Virus record (IMG/VR): IMGVR_UViG_3300020021_000003 | Coordinates: 37,047 to 101,046 of that record | Source of the DNA: a virus | DNA: 64,000 nucleotides | Strand: one strand, 5' to 3' | In this document: one piece after another, positions 51,827-60,967 of the stretch | Position numbering within the stretch: the stretch's first letter is position 1 | How the letters are laid out: each line of letters starts with the position of its first letter | Notes under the pieces: model-generated | What the model saw: the letters and a program-made list of their open reading frames with translations, nothing else | Told to the model about the DNA's origin: nothing | Databases searched by the model: none | Translations under genes and position numbers: made by a program

Positions 51827-52903
51827 CTAGTCCTTATTGGTAGCTATTTCGAGGGTCAGTCTCATGATCTCCTCGCGTAGCTCAATGTTATCGCGGATAG
51901 CTTCCACCATGACATCTCTGCCCTTCCAGCCCAGTCTTTCCGTTGCCCCGATCGGTGTGTAGTAGAACATACCACCTCCACCACGCTCGATGACCTTGAA
52001 CAGGACACCCATGGTGATGATATCCTTCACAGCATCGTACTGTCCAGGCTTGAAGCCACCTTCTGTGTAGTCGAAGTACATATCTGCTGCTGCTGTTCTC
52101 TGTGGTGCACCCTGCTTGTTCTTGGTGATCTGGTACTTCGTGGTCTGACCAACAGGAACCTTGCCCAAGCCTTCACGGGACTCAGTAACCCAGTCGTCTC
52201 GGCTGATCTTTACACGCTGGTAGAAATTGTAGTTCTTAGCCTTACCACCTGGTTCAGTCTTAGGTGTTCCGTGTGGAGAATAGCCACCGATATTGTCACG
52301 GTACTGGTTGACGAAGAATCCGATATAAGGACGATCGTCAGTGAAGCTGTCCGTAATCTTACGGAAGAACTGTCCTACTCTTCGGGCGCCGGAAGCCATA
52401 GAGAATTCCTCCATGGTCTTATCCGCTTCCGCGTCTGCAATCAGTGCAGGATAGGAGTCGATGACAATGCAGTCAAAGGAATGGGAACGTGCAGCATTGA
52501 TAACGCCCTGGAATCCCAATTCCATGTTGTTGGTCTCATCCACAACAACTCTGTCATTGTCTATACCATTCAGTGCAGCCCAGTCAGGATTGTAGGGCTC
52601 AGATGCCAACCAGTAGACAGAGTAGTCGTCCCTCAATGCCTGGTTCGTAGCAATAGTATGCAGAATGGTAGTCGTCTTGCTACTGCTTGCTTCTCCTACT
52701 ACTTCAATCCATCTGTTGTTCGCCCAGCCACCACCTAATGCGACGTCTAAGGACAAGATCCCTGAGGTCTGGCACGGAGGTACATAGATTTCTGAGCCTA
52801 AGATAAGCGGTCTGTGCCCATCCTTTACTAACTTCTTGTTCATCTCAGCCTTGAAAGCCTTGATCTTTAATGCCTGTTCCGAAGTAACCACTTTGCTCCT
52901 CAA
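51827..52903 (-). CDS. recA: RecA-like recombinase
   Basis: 358 aa. GILSLDVALGGGWANNRWIE and VVGEASSSKTTTILHTIATN (Walker A variant GEASSSKTT), IVIDSYPALIADAEADKTME (Walker B), and IGFFVNQYRDNIGGYSPHGT with the L2-loop region. The order and length match phage RecA/UvsX proteins. It would form filaments on ssDNA with the SSB at 59,421. Confidence 0.92.
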   Translation of the reverse strand: MRSKVVTSEQALKIKAFKAEMNKKLVKDGHRPLILGSEIYVPPCQTSGILSLDVALGGGWANNRWIEVVGEASSSKTTTILHTIATNQALRDDYSVYWLASEPYNPDWAALNGIDNDRVVVDETNNMELGFQGVINAARSHSFDCIVIDSYPALIADAEADKTMEEFSMASGARRVGQFFRKITDSFTDDRPYIGFFVNQYRDNIGGYSPHGTPKTEPGGKAKNYNFYQRVKISRDDWVTESREGLGKVPVGQTTKYQITKNKQGAPQRTAAADMYFDYTEGGFKPGQYDAVKDIITMGVLFKVIERGGGGMFYYTPIGATERLGWKGRDVMVEAIRDNIELREEIMRLTLEIATNKD

Positions 52904-52909
52904 TAGAGT

Positions 52910-52941
52910 AACCCCTGATAAGCCTAAGCCTATCAGGGGTT
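52910..52941 (-). terminator. hairpin terminator
   Basis: AACCCCTGATA and TATCAGGGGTT, 11 bp, with a 10-base loop. Confidence 0.75.
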
Positions 52942-52959
52942 ACTGACATTCGTCAATAC

Positions 52960-53127
52960 TTATTCATCCGGCTCACGCATGGCATCCCTCAGGATATCCA
53001 AAACGGTACAGCCTACTACAAAGATGGTGAACACCATACCTACGGACATCCAGAAAGGATTGCCGAGGATTATGATAATGATTCCGATGACAAAGGAGCT
53101 GAAGTAGCTCCCGATAATGCGTATCAC
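52960..53127 (-). CDS. membrane protein, two spans, 55 aa
   Basis: The GTG start at 53127 overlaps the HNH stop (GTGA); a longer frame to 53196 would run inside the HNH gene. IRIIGSYFSSFVIGIIIIIL and MSVGMVFTIFVVGCTVLDIL are two membrane helices. Not recognised. Confidence 0.62.
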   Translation of the reverse strand: MIRIIGSYFSSFVIGIIIIILGNPFWMSVGMVFTIFVVGCTVLDILRDAMREPDE

Positions 53128-53555
53128 GTAGAACACAGCTCCTTCAGTCCTCGTTGATCGAGACCGTCGAACTGCTTGTTGAAAGCTACTCGACAATCCT
53201 TGTGCATGGCCCGCATGTTGTCAGGCGTGCCAGGCTTCGTCTTGTCCCACCTTACCTTGTCGTACTTCCGCTTGTCAAGCTTCGTGTCACACCAGACACA
53301 CTTGCCGTGCTGCTTGTTGTAGAGGTAGTGAGGCTTCCTGTCAGTGAAACCCTCATCACCCCGCTCAGAATTGCAGGTACTGTGGGCAAGCTGGAGGTTG
53401 TCTGCATCATCAGTACCTCCAGCCGAACGTGGGACAACGTGGTCTACGTTGCAATCCCGAATGTCTGCGAACCGGAAGCAGATCTGGCAGATACCCAGAT
53501 CCCGCTTCCACAGCTCCCAGAGTGTATCCATTCCCATTCCCCGGTAGTGCGACAC
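53124..53555 (-). CDS. HNH endonuclease with second zinc site
   Basis: 143 aa. CQICFRFADIRDCNVDHVVP, AGGTDDADNLQLAHSTCNSE form the HNH core. KCVWCDTKLDKRKYDK and MRAMHKDC form a second metal site. It resembles the HNH gene at 10,829 in layout. GTG start after AGGAGG. It could be a homing nuclease or a host-DNA nuclease. Confidence 0.85.
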   Translation of the reverse strand: MSHYRGMGMDTLWELWKRDLGICQICFRFADIRDCNVDHVVPRSAGGTDDADNLQLAHSTCNSERGDEGFTDRKPHYLYNKQHGKCVWCDTKLDKRKYDKVRWDKTKPGTPDNMRAMHKDCRVAFNKQFDGLDQRGLKELCST

Positions 53556-53570
53556 TTCTTGACGCCTCCT

Positions 53571-55508
53571 TTAGACAAGGTCTACAGTCTCACATCCTCC
53601 ATCAGCAGAGCAAGCGAGGGTCTGTGAACCAACGGTTTGATCGTACTGTTCGTACCAACTGAGTTCTTCCCAAGGAAGTTCAGTAGGTGTTCTGGCTACT
53701 AAATCATCGTACTGTTCCTGTGTCAAGCTCTGATACGGAGCCTGCTTGTAGACATGGTCGGAGTAAGGGAGGAAGGCTACTCCGGACAGCTCATCGAAGT
53801 TCTGCCAGACCCATGCACCTGTCTCCATCCATTCGTCTTCCTTCACTGTGATAGTAACGGAAGGCTTGTGCTCTGTCCAGTGGCGCTGATAGGTCAGCCA
53901 CAGGTCGAGATGCTGGACTGCTCCTACATCCTTGCGTGTCAGTGCACCTTCTGGTGCCTTGATTGGGAAGGAGAATACCACAGTAGCATCAGGATTGGTG
54001 ACGTCATCCTCATGGACTACCCCGAAGTCGATCATCAGTCGGGTGAGTGGGTCCTTCTTGTCCGCTCTGACTGTACGCTCATAGTACTCGTCATGCCAAG
54101 TGTGCATACCAGAGGCAGCATTGGCAAGCTGAGAAGTAGTACCCTCAGGCTTTACGCAGGTAACAGCGGCAGAAGGATTGATACCAAGCTTCGTAGCTAT
54201 ACGAACGTTCTGATTCACGGCAACTTCACGGAGGATATCAAGCCATTCCTCCAGAGTATCCTGTCCCTTACTACCGTTCAGTACAGGATGACCCAACTGT
54301 CCTGTCATTGATACGCCGAGTAGTCTTTCCGCTTCAGTGTTCTCCTTCCAGATAGGACGGAGATACTGGAAATCAGTAAGAGTACTCTGCCATGTGCCGA
54401 AGATAGTAGCTGCCTCTACCTTGTCTACAAGATTGAGTAGGTCATCATCGGCTTCAACAATAATTGTAGATAGGTTGCAGAATTGAAATGGTCTAAGGAT
54501 GATTTCGGAACAAGGATTAGTTCCATAGTCGATTGATTGATCGCGTCTTCCAAATTTCGCTGCCTGATCCTGAGACGCTCTTCGGTTAAAGATCCCTCGT
54601 TCTCCGGACTTACTGTCATAAATGTTCTTCCATTCCCCCATGAATTGGGACTGAGTAGGACGACCCTCGTACACAGCAGAGATATTGCAGAGTGCTCTGT
54701 ACCCGTGGTCAGTCCACCATTCACCTGACTTGGCGGTAGCCATGTCTTGGTCATCGAGATCAGTCAGTCCGAGGAGAGCAGAGCGTCTTACTCCGCCAAC
54801 CACTACGACACTGGCGATCTTGCAGACGATATCAAAGACCTCAAGAGAGGTCAACTGACGTCCCTGTGCCCCATTGAACTTGTCACTGACGAACTCAAAC
54901 AGATCCTCAAGGGGAGCAGGTCCGCTAGAACGACCCCCAAAGGTCACTAGACGGCTCCCTGCGGGACGTACAGCACTGGTATCCCACTCGGGGTAGAAGC
55001 CCTGATACAAGGCCGTTACAAGCTCTCTCAGAGCCTTTGCCCAACCCTCCTTGGAGTCCTCTACTTCAATAACTCCATGGTCTCCTGAATACCAAAAAGG
55101 TTCTACTACTGGTAGTTTCTCTACATACTGTCTCTCGACAGAGAAACCTACCCCAGTTCCATTCATAAGAATGTAAAGCAATTCATCAAAGGCAACTGGA
55201 TTATCAATAGGAAGATAAGAGCAGTTGTATCCAGCAATATGAGACCTGTCCAGAGCAGCACCGGCAGTCATCAGTGCACGCATGGAACCGAATGCTTCCA
55301 GGTTCAGGAACTTCTCTTCCAGAAAGCTGTACATCTCATAGTCTACTGGCGCGTAATTCTTCTCCACATGGTAAATCATGTAATCCATGTAGCGTTCTAC
55401 ACTTTCCTCCCAGCTCTCTCGTCTCTGCTTCTCGTCATCCCATCGTGCGTATCTGCTGATGGCAATAAAACTCTGGTATGGACTCATCTTCACGTTGGTA
55501 AACTCCAC
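53571..55508 (-). CDS. class II ribonucleotide reductase
   Basis: 645 aa. GYNCSYLPIDNPVAFDELLY and LMNGTGVGFSVERQYV, the active-site segment NPCSEIILRPFQFCNLS (Cys-x-Glu radical chemistry), CVKPEGTTSQLANAASGMHT and a C-terminal redox pair (CSADGGCETVDLV). This is the monomeric adenosylcobalamin-dependent ribonucleoside-triphosphate reductase type of actinophages. It needs B12 from the host. It supplies dNTPs with ThyX. Confidence 0.92.
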   Translation of the reverse strand: MEFTNVKMSPYQSFIAISRYARWDDEKQRRESWEESVERYMDYMIYHVEKNYAPVDYEMYSFLEEKFLNLEAFGSMRALMTAGAALDRSHIAGYNCSYLPIDNPVAFDELLYILMNGTGVGFSVERQYVEKLPVVEPFWYSGDHGVIEVEDSKEGWAKALRELVTALYQGFYPEWDTSAVRPAGSRLVTFGGRSSGPAPLEDLFEFVSDKFNGAQGRQLTSLEVFDIVCKIASVVVVGGVRRSALLGLTDLDDQDMATAKSGEWWTDHGYRALCNISAVYEGRPTQSQFMGEWKNIYDSKSGERGIFNRRASQDQAAKFGRRDQSIDYGTNPCSEIILRPFQFCNLSTIIVEADDDLLNLVDKVEAATIFGTWQSTLTDFQYLRPIWKENTEAERLLGVSMTGQLGHPVLNGSKGQDTLEEWLDILREVAVNQNVRIATKLGINPSAAVTCVKPEGTTSQLANAASGMHTWHDEYYERTVRADKKDPLTRLMIDFGVVHEDDVTNPDATVVFSFPIKAPEGALTRKDVGAVQHLDLWLTYQRHWTEHKPSVTITVKEDEWMETGAWVWQNFDELSGVAFLPYSDHVYKQAPYQSLTQEQYDDLVARTPTELPWEELSWYEQYDQTVGSQTLACSADGGCETVDLV

Positions 55509-55533
55509 AGGCTGGAAGGGAAAGGGTATTCAG

Positions 55534-55941
55534 TTATAGAGCGGTAATATGCTGGCCTTGACCGGCATTCAATTGTGCAATAGAAGCCTTGAGAGAAGAG
55601 GATTCTCCTGTCTGTCGAGCTGCTGCCGCTGGCTGTCCATTAGGAGAAGCCAGAGAAGGGAGACCATAACCGGTCTGCTCAAAACGTGGATGATAACCGC
55701 ACTCAGCACAAGCCACAGCATAACTGCCGTGCTGCATGTATTTGTCACTGGAGCAACCAGGACAGCGTCCGCCCTGCTTGAGCCTTGCAGTAGGAACATA
55801 CTGTCCCTGAGCTGCTTGAGGCTGTTGGATACTTTGCTGCTGTGTTACTGGTGCTTGGGTGGTATAGAGACCATAGAGATCCCTTGATGGTGCTTGTGCT
55901 GGAGCTGGTGTTCCGTTTAATTTATTCGCCCAAAATGACAT
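55534..55941 (-). CDS. Gln/Ala-rich zinc-ribbon protein, 135 aa
   Basis: A Gln/Pro-rich N-terminal half (TTQAPVTQQQSIQQPQAAQG), then GGRCPGCSSDKYMQHGSYAV and ACAECGYHPRFEQTGYG: CxxC ... CxxC zinc ribbon. Low-complexity C-terminus. Possibly a virion or assembly protein. Confidence 0.68.
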   Translation of the reverse strand: MSFWANKLNGTPAPAQAPSRDLYGLYTTQAPVTQQQSIQQPQAAQGQYVPTARLKQGGRCPGCSSDKYMQHGSYAVACAECGYHPRFEQTGYGLPSLASPNGQPAAAARQTGESSSLKASIAQLNAGQGQHITAL

Positions 55942-56359
55942 TGTTGTCTCCGTATTTTACTAGTCCTTTTTCCAACAGGTGTCCGACAACGGACTCTGCA
56001 ATAGATGTTCCCAGCTTGAGGTTGTTCATTCTGAACTTGAACAGTTCGTCTGGACTGAATTTATCTTCGAACTCCTCTGACATGATGATAGCTGTACTCG
56101 CCGAGTCTATTGCTGCATAGCATATTGCAGGGAATATCATACCGAAAGGCATGAGGGAATGCTTTCGTTTCCACATGTCCTCTGCCTCTGCTTCGAGTAC
56201 GTCCATACTGGCTGGATTCTGTCCGAATCTCATGGGATCTTCCTGCATCTTCTGCGGCCCGATCATATCCCACATCATAGAACGGGCTAAACGCGCAGTA
56301 AACTCCTGCCACCGATCGATCTCGGGGACAGGAGCTACCTCTTCAAATGGGTCTATCAC
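55922..56359 (-). CDS. hypothetical helical protein, 145 aa
   Basis: EIDRWQEFTARLARSMMWDM, RKHSLMPFGMIFPAICYAAI, then FKFRMNNLKLGTSIAESVVG. Helical throughout. It ends over the start of the zinc-ribbon gene and follows polA. Not recognised; an accessory replication role is possible. Confidence 0.68.
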   Translation of the reverse strand: MIDPFEEVAPVPEIDRWQEFTARLARSMMWDMIGPQKMQEDPMRFGQNPASMDVLEAEAEDMWKRKHSLMPFGMIFPAICYAAIDSASTAIIMSEEFEDKFSPDELFKFRMNNLKLGTSIAESVVGHLLEKGLVKYGDNNVILGE

Positions 56360-56374
56360 GTAGTAATCATCTCT

Positions 56375-58462
56375 TTACTCCTTGGCGTCACTCCAACGGT
56401 CAACGACTGCAATAGAATCCAGAGTCATAGCGAGGGGAACATTCAGGAGATCCTGAACTTCTGCTCCCGACATCGCTTCGAGAAGGAACTTCTTGCCTTC
56501 CTCTACTCTATCCTCTGGACACTGAATGACAAGTTCATCGTGGACGGACAGAACCATATAGATTTCCCTGCCCGGATTCTTCAGTGCGTCTTCTGATAGT
56601 ATCCTATTCATTCGTATCATTGCAAGCTTGATGATGTCACCCAGCGAGCCCTGGACCAGTGAGTTGAATACCTGACGCTCTCCTCTTGCCAGGACCGAAC
56701 GAACAGCACTCGCATGTCTGCGAGGGTTGTACCAAGGAAGCCTAGGAGCTTCTCTCTGTGCCACATCGTAGAGTACTTCCCAGACCCTGCGCTTGCGACC
56801 CATGATCGTAGAGATGTAGGGAATTCTCACTCTACCAGTAATACTTCCCCGACTTCTAGCGAGTTCCATAATCTGGTCACGGAATGCATAGATCTCAGGG
56901 AATGCCTTGCGGTGGTTCGCAAGCAGAACATCGGCTTCCTCCACAGTAATTCCCAGAGTCTGTGCAACCTTCTTGTTCTGTGCACCATAGACAATAGCGA
57001 AGTTCAGAGTCTTAGCAGCATCTCGCTGCCACTTCTTTACATCCTCAATGGTGACACTGTAGACCAGCGAGGCTGTCTGAGTATGCGCGTCCACTCCGGC
57101 ATGGAAACCATCGTAGAGCCCGCCGAATCCAATCATACTTGCAAGGATTCTCAGTTCCATCTGCGCGTAGTCGGCTACAAGGAACTTGTAACCCTTCGGT
57201 GCACGGAACAGACCACGAACCTTCTTACCCAGTTCAGAACGTGGAGCAGGAATGTTCTGAAGGTTCGGGGTACGGGAACTGAATCGTCCAGTGAGCGTAC
57301 CATACTGAACCAGGTCGGTATGGATGCGGCCATTGAAGATACGGGAAGGCTTCTTAGGGTCTCCGTCTACGCCCAAGTAGCCTTGGACATACGTACTCTG
57401 GAGCTTTGCTACTTCAGCATACGCTGTGAGAGCATCGACAACTTGGTTGCCCTCGAAAGGTTCCAGCGCTTCCTGATCTGTTGAGTAGTCGTAGATGGTC
57501 GGCTCAGCCTTACGCTGGGCCTTGAGCTTACCACCCTTGGTCATCTTGACAGGCACAAGACCCTGACAACCATCAGACTTGGGTCCGAAGAGTACTTCCT
57601 GCTTCTGCTTCGGCGAGTTCATATTGAAGATCTTGCCCGCAGCCTTGTAGACGTCAGCCTCTAGGATCTCCAGCTTTAGAGAGAGTTCCTTCTCCAGTTC
57701 CCGAAGGGCTTGTACGTCCACTGGAGCGCCTATCAGACCCATCTGGCAACAGACGTCCGTCGTTTGCTCCTCAAGCTCTCTGATGGCCCAAAGATCCTCA
57801 CCTAGGCACCTTCCATCGAACTGCTTCCAGAGCAACCAGGTGTACTTGGCGTCCAGCAGAGCATAGCGGGCTACCTTGGAGAAGGCATGCTTCTCAATGC
57901 ACCTACCGACTTCCTCCTTGTCGTAGTCAACGCCGAAGTAGAAGCGAGTGAGTTCCTTGAGCCCCTTACCCTTAGGACGCTGGTTGAATCCCCATCCCAG
58001 TTCCCCGACATTCTCATCAAGCAGCCATTGAAGGACAATAGAATCCGAGTTGGGGCCTATAGGAATCCTATCGAAGTACTTCTCGACAGTAATAAGATCG
58101 AAGGTTGCATTGTGTGCGATCTTAGTAATGTCAGGGTTGAAGAACAGCGGCTCAAGGATTGCGAATACCTGGCTAGGCCGCATCTGCTCAGGTGGAGCAT
58201 CATAGACCAACGGATAGACTATCTTGTTCTTGGTATGCGCTTTCTGCAACAGCACGTCACCGTTGGGATGTCCCATAGGAATGACAATAGTTCTGCCATG
58301 AGTAGCCATGGACAGCCACACTACCCTGTTCTGCGTGGGAACTCCACGAGTGTCAGGCAGTGGGCCGTCCATGGTCTCTGTGTCCCATGAGAATGCGTCC
58401 TGCTTAAGGAAGTACTCAACCTCTGTCCTCAGTTGTTCCGCAGTTAGTATAAGTCCTTCCAT
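56375..58462 (-). CDS. polA: family A DNA polymerase
   Basis: 695 aa. The 3'-5' exonuclease domain has FSWDTETMDGPLPD (D-x-E) and IAHNATFDLITVEKY; the polymerase domain has GTLTGRFSSRTPNLQNIPAP, KFLVADYAQMELRILASMIG (motif A, DYxQxELR), RDAAKTLNFAIVYGAQNKKV (motif B, K-x7-YG) and MVLSVHDELVIQCPEDRV (motif C, HDE). No 5' nuclease domain. This is the replicative polymerase of the phage. AGGAGTATAA precedes the ATG. Confidence 0.96.
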   Translation of the reverse strand: MEGLILTAEQLRTEVEYFLKQDAFSWDTETMDGPLPDTRGVPTQNRVVWLSMATHGRTIVIPMGHPNGDVLLQKAHTKNKIVYPLVYDAPPEQMRPSQVFAILEPLFFNPDITKIAHNATFDLITVEKYFDRIPIGPNSDSIVLQWLLDENVGELGWGFNQRPKGKGLKELTRFYFGVDYDKEEVGRCIEKHAFSKVARYALLDAKYTWLLWKQFDGRCLGEDLWAIRELEEQTTDVCCQMGLIGAPVDVQALRELEKELSLKLEILEADVYKAAGKIFNMNSPKQKQEVLFGPKSDGCQGLVPVKMTKGGKLKAQRKAEPTIYDYSTDQEALEPFEGNQVVDALTAYAEVAKLQSTYVQGYLGVDGDPKKPSRIFNGRIHTDLVQYGTLTGRFSSRTPNLQNIPAPRSELGKKVRGLFRAPKGYKFLVADYAQMELRILASMIGFGGLYDGFHAGVDAHTQTASLVYSVTIEDVKKWQRDAAKTLNFAIVYGAQNKKVAQTLGITVEEADVLLANHRKAFPEIYAFRDQIMELARSRGSITGRVRIPYISTIMGRKRRVWEVLYDVAQREAPRLPWYNPRRHASAVRSVLARGERQVFNSLVQGSLGDIIKLAMIRMNRILSEDALKNPGREIYMVLSVHDELVIQCPEDRVEEGKKFLLEAMSGAEVQDLLNVPLAMTLDSIAVVDRWSDAKE

Positions 58463-58470
58463 TTATACTC

Positions 58471-58581
58471 CTAAGTTGCTCGTGATGTCAGCAGTGCCCA
58501 CAATACCGTAAGCCTTTCCCGGAATGAGAGCCACGCTACTTGATTACAGATGCTTCCTACTCGTTGTTGCTTTGTCAGCAT
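58471..58581 (-). CDS. small basic protein, 36 aa
   Basis: ATG 58581 overlaps the previous stop (TGATG), with GAGGA 6 bases upstream. TKQQRVGSICNQVAWLSFRE, then a hydrophobic end (VLWALLTS). It fits exactly between its neighbours. Unknown. Confidence 0.5.
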   Translation of the reverse strand: MLTKQQRVGSICNQVAWLSFRERLTVLWALLTSRAT

Positions 58582-58838
58582 CACAGTTCCTCATCCAACG
58601 GCATCTCAGCGATGGAGTACCGAGTGTAATCGTACTGACTAGGACCACGGGAGATCAAGTCTCCATCCTCACCAGTCTCCCAGTCAAATTCCGGGTTGTC
58701 CCGGTGAATCTCCCACATCTTCATCAAAGCAAGAGAAGAATCAAGAGTGGGAAATACATCATCAAGGTCAGCCTGATGTCCATTCCAGGTATACCGCTGA
58801 ATCATGTAGAGCTTGCCGGTACCTGAGGAGTTTCCCAT
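58581..58838 (-). CDS. hypothetical protein, 85 aa
   Basis: The start MGNSSGTG at 58838 follows AAAGGG. YMIQRYTWNGHQADLDDVFP, then LALMKMWEIHRDNPEFDWET. Acidic and aromatic, like several neighbours. Not recognised. Confidence 0.65.
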   Translation of the reverse strand: MGNSSGTGKLYMIQRYTWNGHQADLDDVFPTLDSSLALMKMWEIHRDNPEFDWETGEDGDLISRGPSQYDYTRYSIAEMPLDEEL

Positions 58839-59338
58839 TACTGTCCCTTTCGGTAACTGTGTCGTCCGGTTCCCTTGCCTGCCGATCCTCGCACAGGGCA
58901 CTCCCAGATGTCAATGGACTGAGTGCACTCGAAGTAACCCTTCCACCCTGCGTAGTACTGTACACCCTTGTACTCCAGCACGTTAGTGTAGCCACGGTTG
59001 CGCCCGCCGTTGTCAGTATCGTAGGCGCGGGTCAATGCCAGCAAGACATCAGCATCCTCCGTATTGTCAAAGGCATCTACAACCTGGTAGTAGCCACCAT
59101 CACGGCCGAAAGTATCCCCGGATTCATAATCGACAACGACAGCATACACATTGTCTCCCAAGTCTACGTCGAATTCCTTGACCGGGTTACTGTAGTAGCT
59201 GTCCTGTAGAGCATCAGTAGTCTGCACAGCATAGACGTTGTCCACCTGACCATGTGTGCTGTCACGGCTCCAACTGTCATCCGGATCCTCACCACCGATG
59301 TTGTACGAACTGGTCTCAACAACGATCTTGACTCGCAT
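58838..59338 (-). CDS. hypothetical acidic beta protein, 166 aa
   Basis: ATG 59338 follows GGAGGAG. VKIVVETSSYNIGGEDPDDS, DVDLGDNVYAVVVDYESGDT, TNVLEYKGVQYYAGWKGYFE. Beta-rich and acidic; its pI and layout suggest an interaction protein rather than an enzyme. Not recognised. Confidence 0.7.
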   Translation of the reverse strand: MRVKIVVETSSYNIGGEDPDDSWSRDSTHGQVDNVYAVQTTDALQDSYYSNPVKEFDVDLGDNVYAVVVDYESGDTFGRDGGYYQVVDAFDNTEDADVLLALTRAYDTDNGGRNRGYTNVLEYKGVQYYAGWKGYFECTQSIDIWECPVRGSAGKGTGRHSYRKGQ

Positions 59339-59357
59339 TATCTTCTCCTCCATGTAA

Positions 59358-59401
59358 GAAGCCCACCTGCTCTGTTGTGGTAACAGTATCAGGTGGGCTT
59401 C
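59358..59401 (-). terminator. hairpin terminator
   Basis: GAAGCCCACCTG and CAGGTGGGCTTC, 12 bp, with a 20-base loop. Located between the ssDNA-binding gene and the 166-aa gene; moderate T content follows. Confidence 0.7.
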
Positions 59402-59420
59402 GGGTCTGTCTAGCTAACTC

Positions 59421-60182
59421 TTAGTTACGTGCGCGCTTCACTGGAAGGTCTGTCGGAAGAACGTTCACTTCGTCCAGGTAATCGCGGGTACTGATGAAAA
59501 CGATCTCAGCACCGTACTTGTCATCCTCAAGAGCCTCAAGCTCACTCTCGTTCAGCGGCTCGACGCCATAGTCCTCCTGAAGATCACGTGCCTTCAGCTT
59601 CTGAACTCGGGTAGCTGGAGCATCACGGTTGGCGATCTTCTCGTGGTAGACCTGGAAGTAGCGGGCAACATCGTTCAGTGCACCCTCTTCAGCAAGGCTC
59701 TGGAGCTGTGTAGCAACCTCATTACCGAAGGTCCAGGTCTTGACCTCATCAGGCTCAGCCATGTCTACGACGTTCATTGCGAAGGTCCAGGATGCACGAA
59801 CACCCTGATCGCACAGTGGGCACTCACTCTGAGGGCAAGTGTAGTAGCGCTTTGCACTGTTCAGGTAGTGTCGCTTGTACTTCACTGGAGGCATCTCGTC
59901 CAGGAGCTTGACAATTCGCTTGCCCTTGTCCTTCAGGACCAGGTTAGGAGACTTGACAGTCTCTACACGTTCCTCAGCAGGAGCACCCCAGCCAGAACTG
60001 ACAGGAGTACGGGTGACCTTAGGAGCCATGCGGCGCTCTGCGTTCTTTACAATACCCTCAGCCTCAGACACAACATCCTCAGACTCCTTGAGACCAGAGG
60101 CAACGTCTGCAATCACATCCTCGTTGGTGTAACCGTCCTGCTCGGTGCTCTCAGTAACCTTAACTCGACTAACACGTGCCAT
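59421..60182 (-). CDS. ssDNA-binding protein (T4 gp32-like type)
   Basis: 253 aa from ATG 60182. KSPNLVLKDKGKRIVKLLDE, the zinc motif region YYTCPQSECPLCDQGVRASW, WTFAMNVVDMAEPDEVKTWT, and an acidic C-terminus (NESELEALEDDKYGAEIVFI). Zinc-containing OB-fold SSBs of actinophages have this order. It would coat replication intermediates and load RecA. Confidence 0.8.
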   Translation of the reverse strand: MARVSRVKVTESTEQDGYTNEDVIADVASGLKESEDVVSEAEGIVKNAERRMAPKVTRTPVSSGWGAPAEERVETVKSPNLVLKDKGKRIVKLLDEMPPVKYKRHYLNSAKRYYTCPQSECPLCDQGVRASWTFAMNVVDMAEPDEVKTWTFGNEVATQLQSLAEEGALNDVARYFQVYHEKIANRDAPATRVQKLKARDLQEDYGVEPLNESELEALEDDKYGAEIVFISTRDYLDEVNVLPTDLPVKRARN

Positions 60183-60236
60183 GTGTAATTCCATTCTGTA
60201 TATTTACCGCTAGGCGATATGAATATGTGGGTAAAA

Positions 60237-60503
60237 CTAGATCAAACGGTGGGCAATGGAACCAGTCTTGGTTACCTTGCCAGTTCTGTCCACTACTGGA
60301 ATCTCCGACGTAAGAGCCTTGAACAGTTCCAGGTCGGGTGCCTGTAGTGTATCGATCTTCTCACTGAACTGCGCAGTAAGCTCATCGAGATCAGCATCAA
60401 CAGGTACGTCCACAGTAACGGACACGAAGGTGTCAGCACTCTCGTAGTTTCCCATGTTGACCTTGAAGGAACGGGAAACCGCTACCTTCATCATTGATCC
60501 CAT
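60237..60503 (-). CDS. hypothetical protein, 88 aa
   Basis: The start is uncertain (ATG 60503 or a following ATG). VAVSRSFKVNMGNYESADTF, VSVTVDVPVDADLDELTAQF. This NMGNYES...V pattern is common in actinophage genomes next to SSB or polA genes; function unknown. Confidence 0.65.
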   Translation of the reverse strand: MGSMMKVAVSRSFKVNMGNYESADTFVSVTVDVPVDADLDELTAQFSEKIDTLQAPDLELFKALTSEIPVVDRTGKVTKTGSIAHRLI

Positions 60504-60547
60504 TGTAACAGTCGAGACTGACACAGCGCCCGGCAATTGCTGGACGT

Positions 60548-60967
60548 CTACTTGCGGGTCAGGGACTGAAACAAGCTTAGGACTCTCGGACTGAATTGTG
60601 TCTCCGATAGCTTGACTCCTTTGTGCGGGAATAATACACCCTCTTCCTTAGCGATTGTGACCATACCCTCAACCATAACACGCGTGTACATGCGTCGTCT
60701 ACCCCTCGGATCATCAGAGGGCTTGGTGTACGGGGACTTCGGTATGATACCTTCTTGCTCCCACTTGCGTATGGTTCCCGGCTTTCTATCGCCGAGTGCC
60801 TTTGCGAGGTGGCCGATGGAGAAGAACTCAGTCCTTACTCCACCGACCAGAAACTCGAATGGCTTCTCATCCCAAGTGGGGTCTTCCCTGGTAGCCGTCT
60901 CTACTGAGAGAGGAACTGGCGAACCAGAGAAGACCTTATCCAATTGTTGTTGCCATGTAGCTACCAA
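60548..60967 (-). CDS. MerR-type helix-turn-helix protein, 139 aa
   Basis: TTG start directly after the previous stop. FFSIGHLAKALGDRKPGTIR, KWEQEGIIPKSPYTKPSDDP, RGRRRMYTRVMVEGMVTIAK: the MerR HTH (sigma-like first helix pair) and the RxY wing. The N-terminal extension is unusual. Probably a DNA-binding regulator or a small replication initiator-like protein. Confidence 0.78.
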   Translation of the reverse strand: MVATWQQQLDKVFSGSPVPLSVETATREDPTWDEKPFEFLVGGVRTEFFSIGHLAKALGDRKPGTIRKWEQEGIIPKSPYTKPSDDPRGRRRMYTRVMVEGMVTIAKEEGVLFPHKGVKLSETQFSPRVLSLFQSLTRK

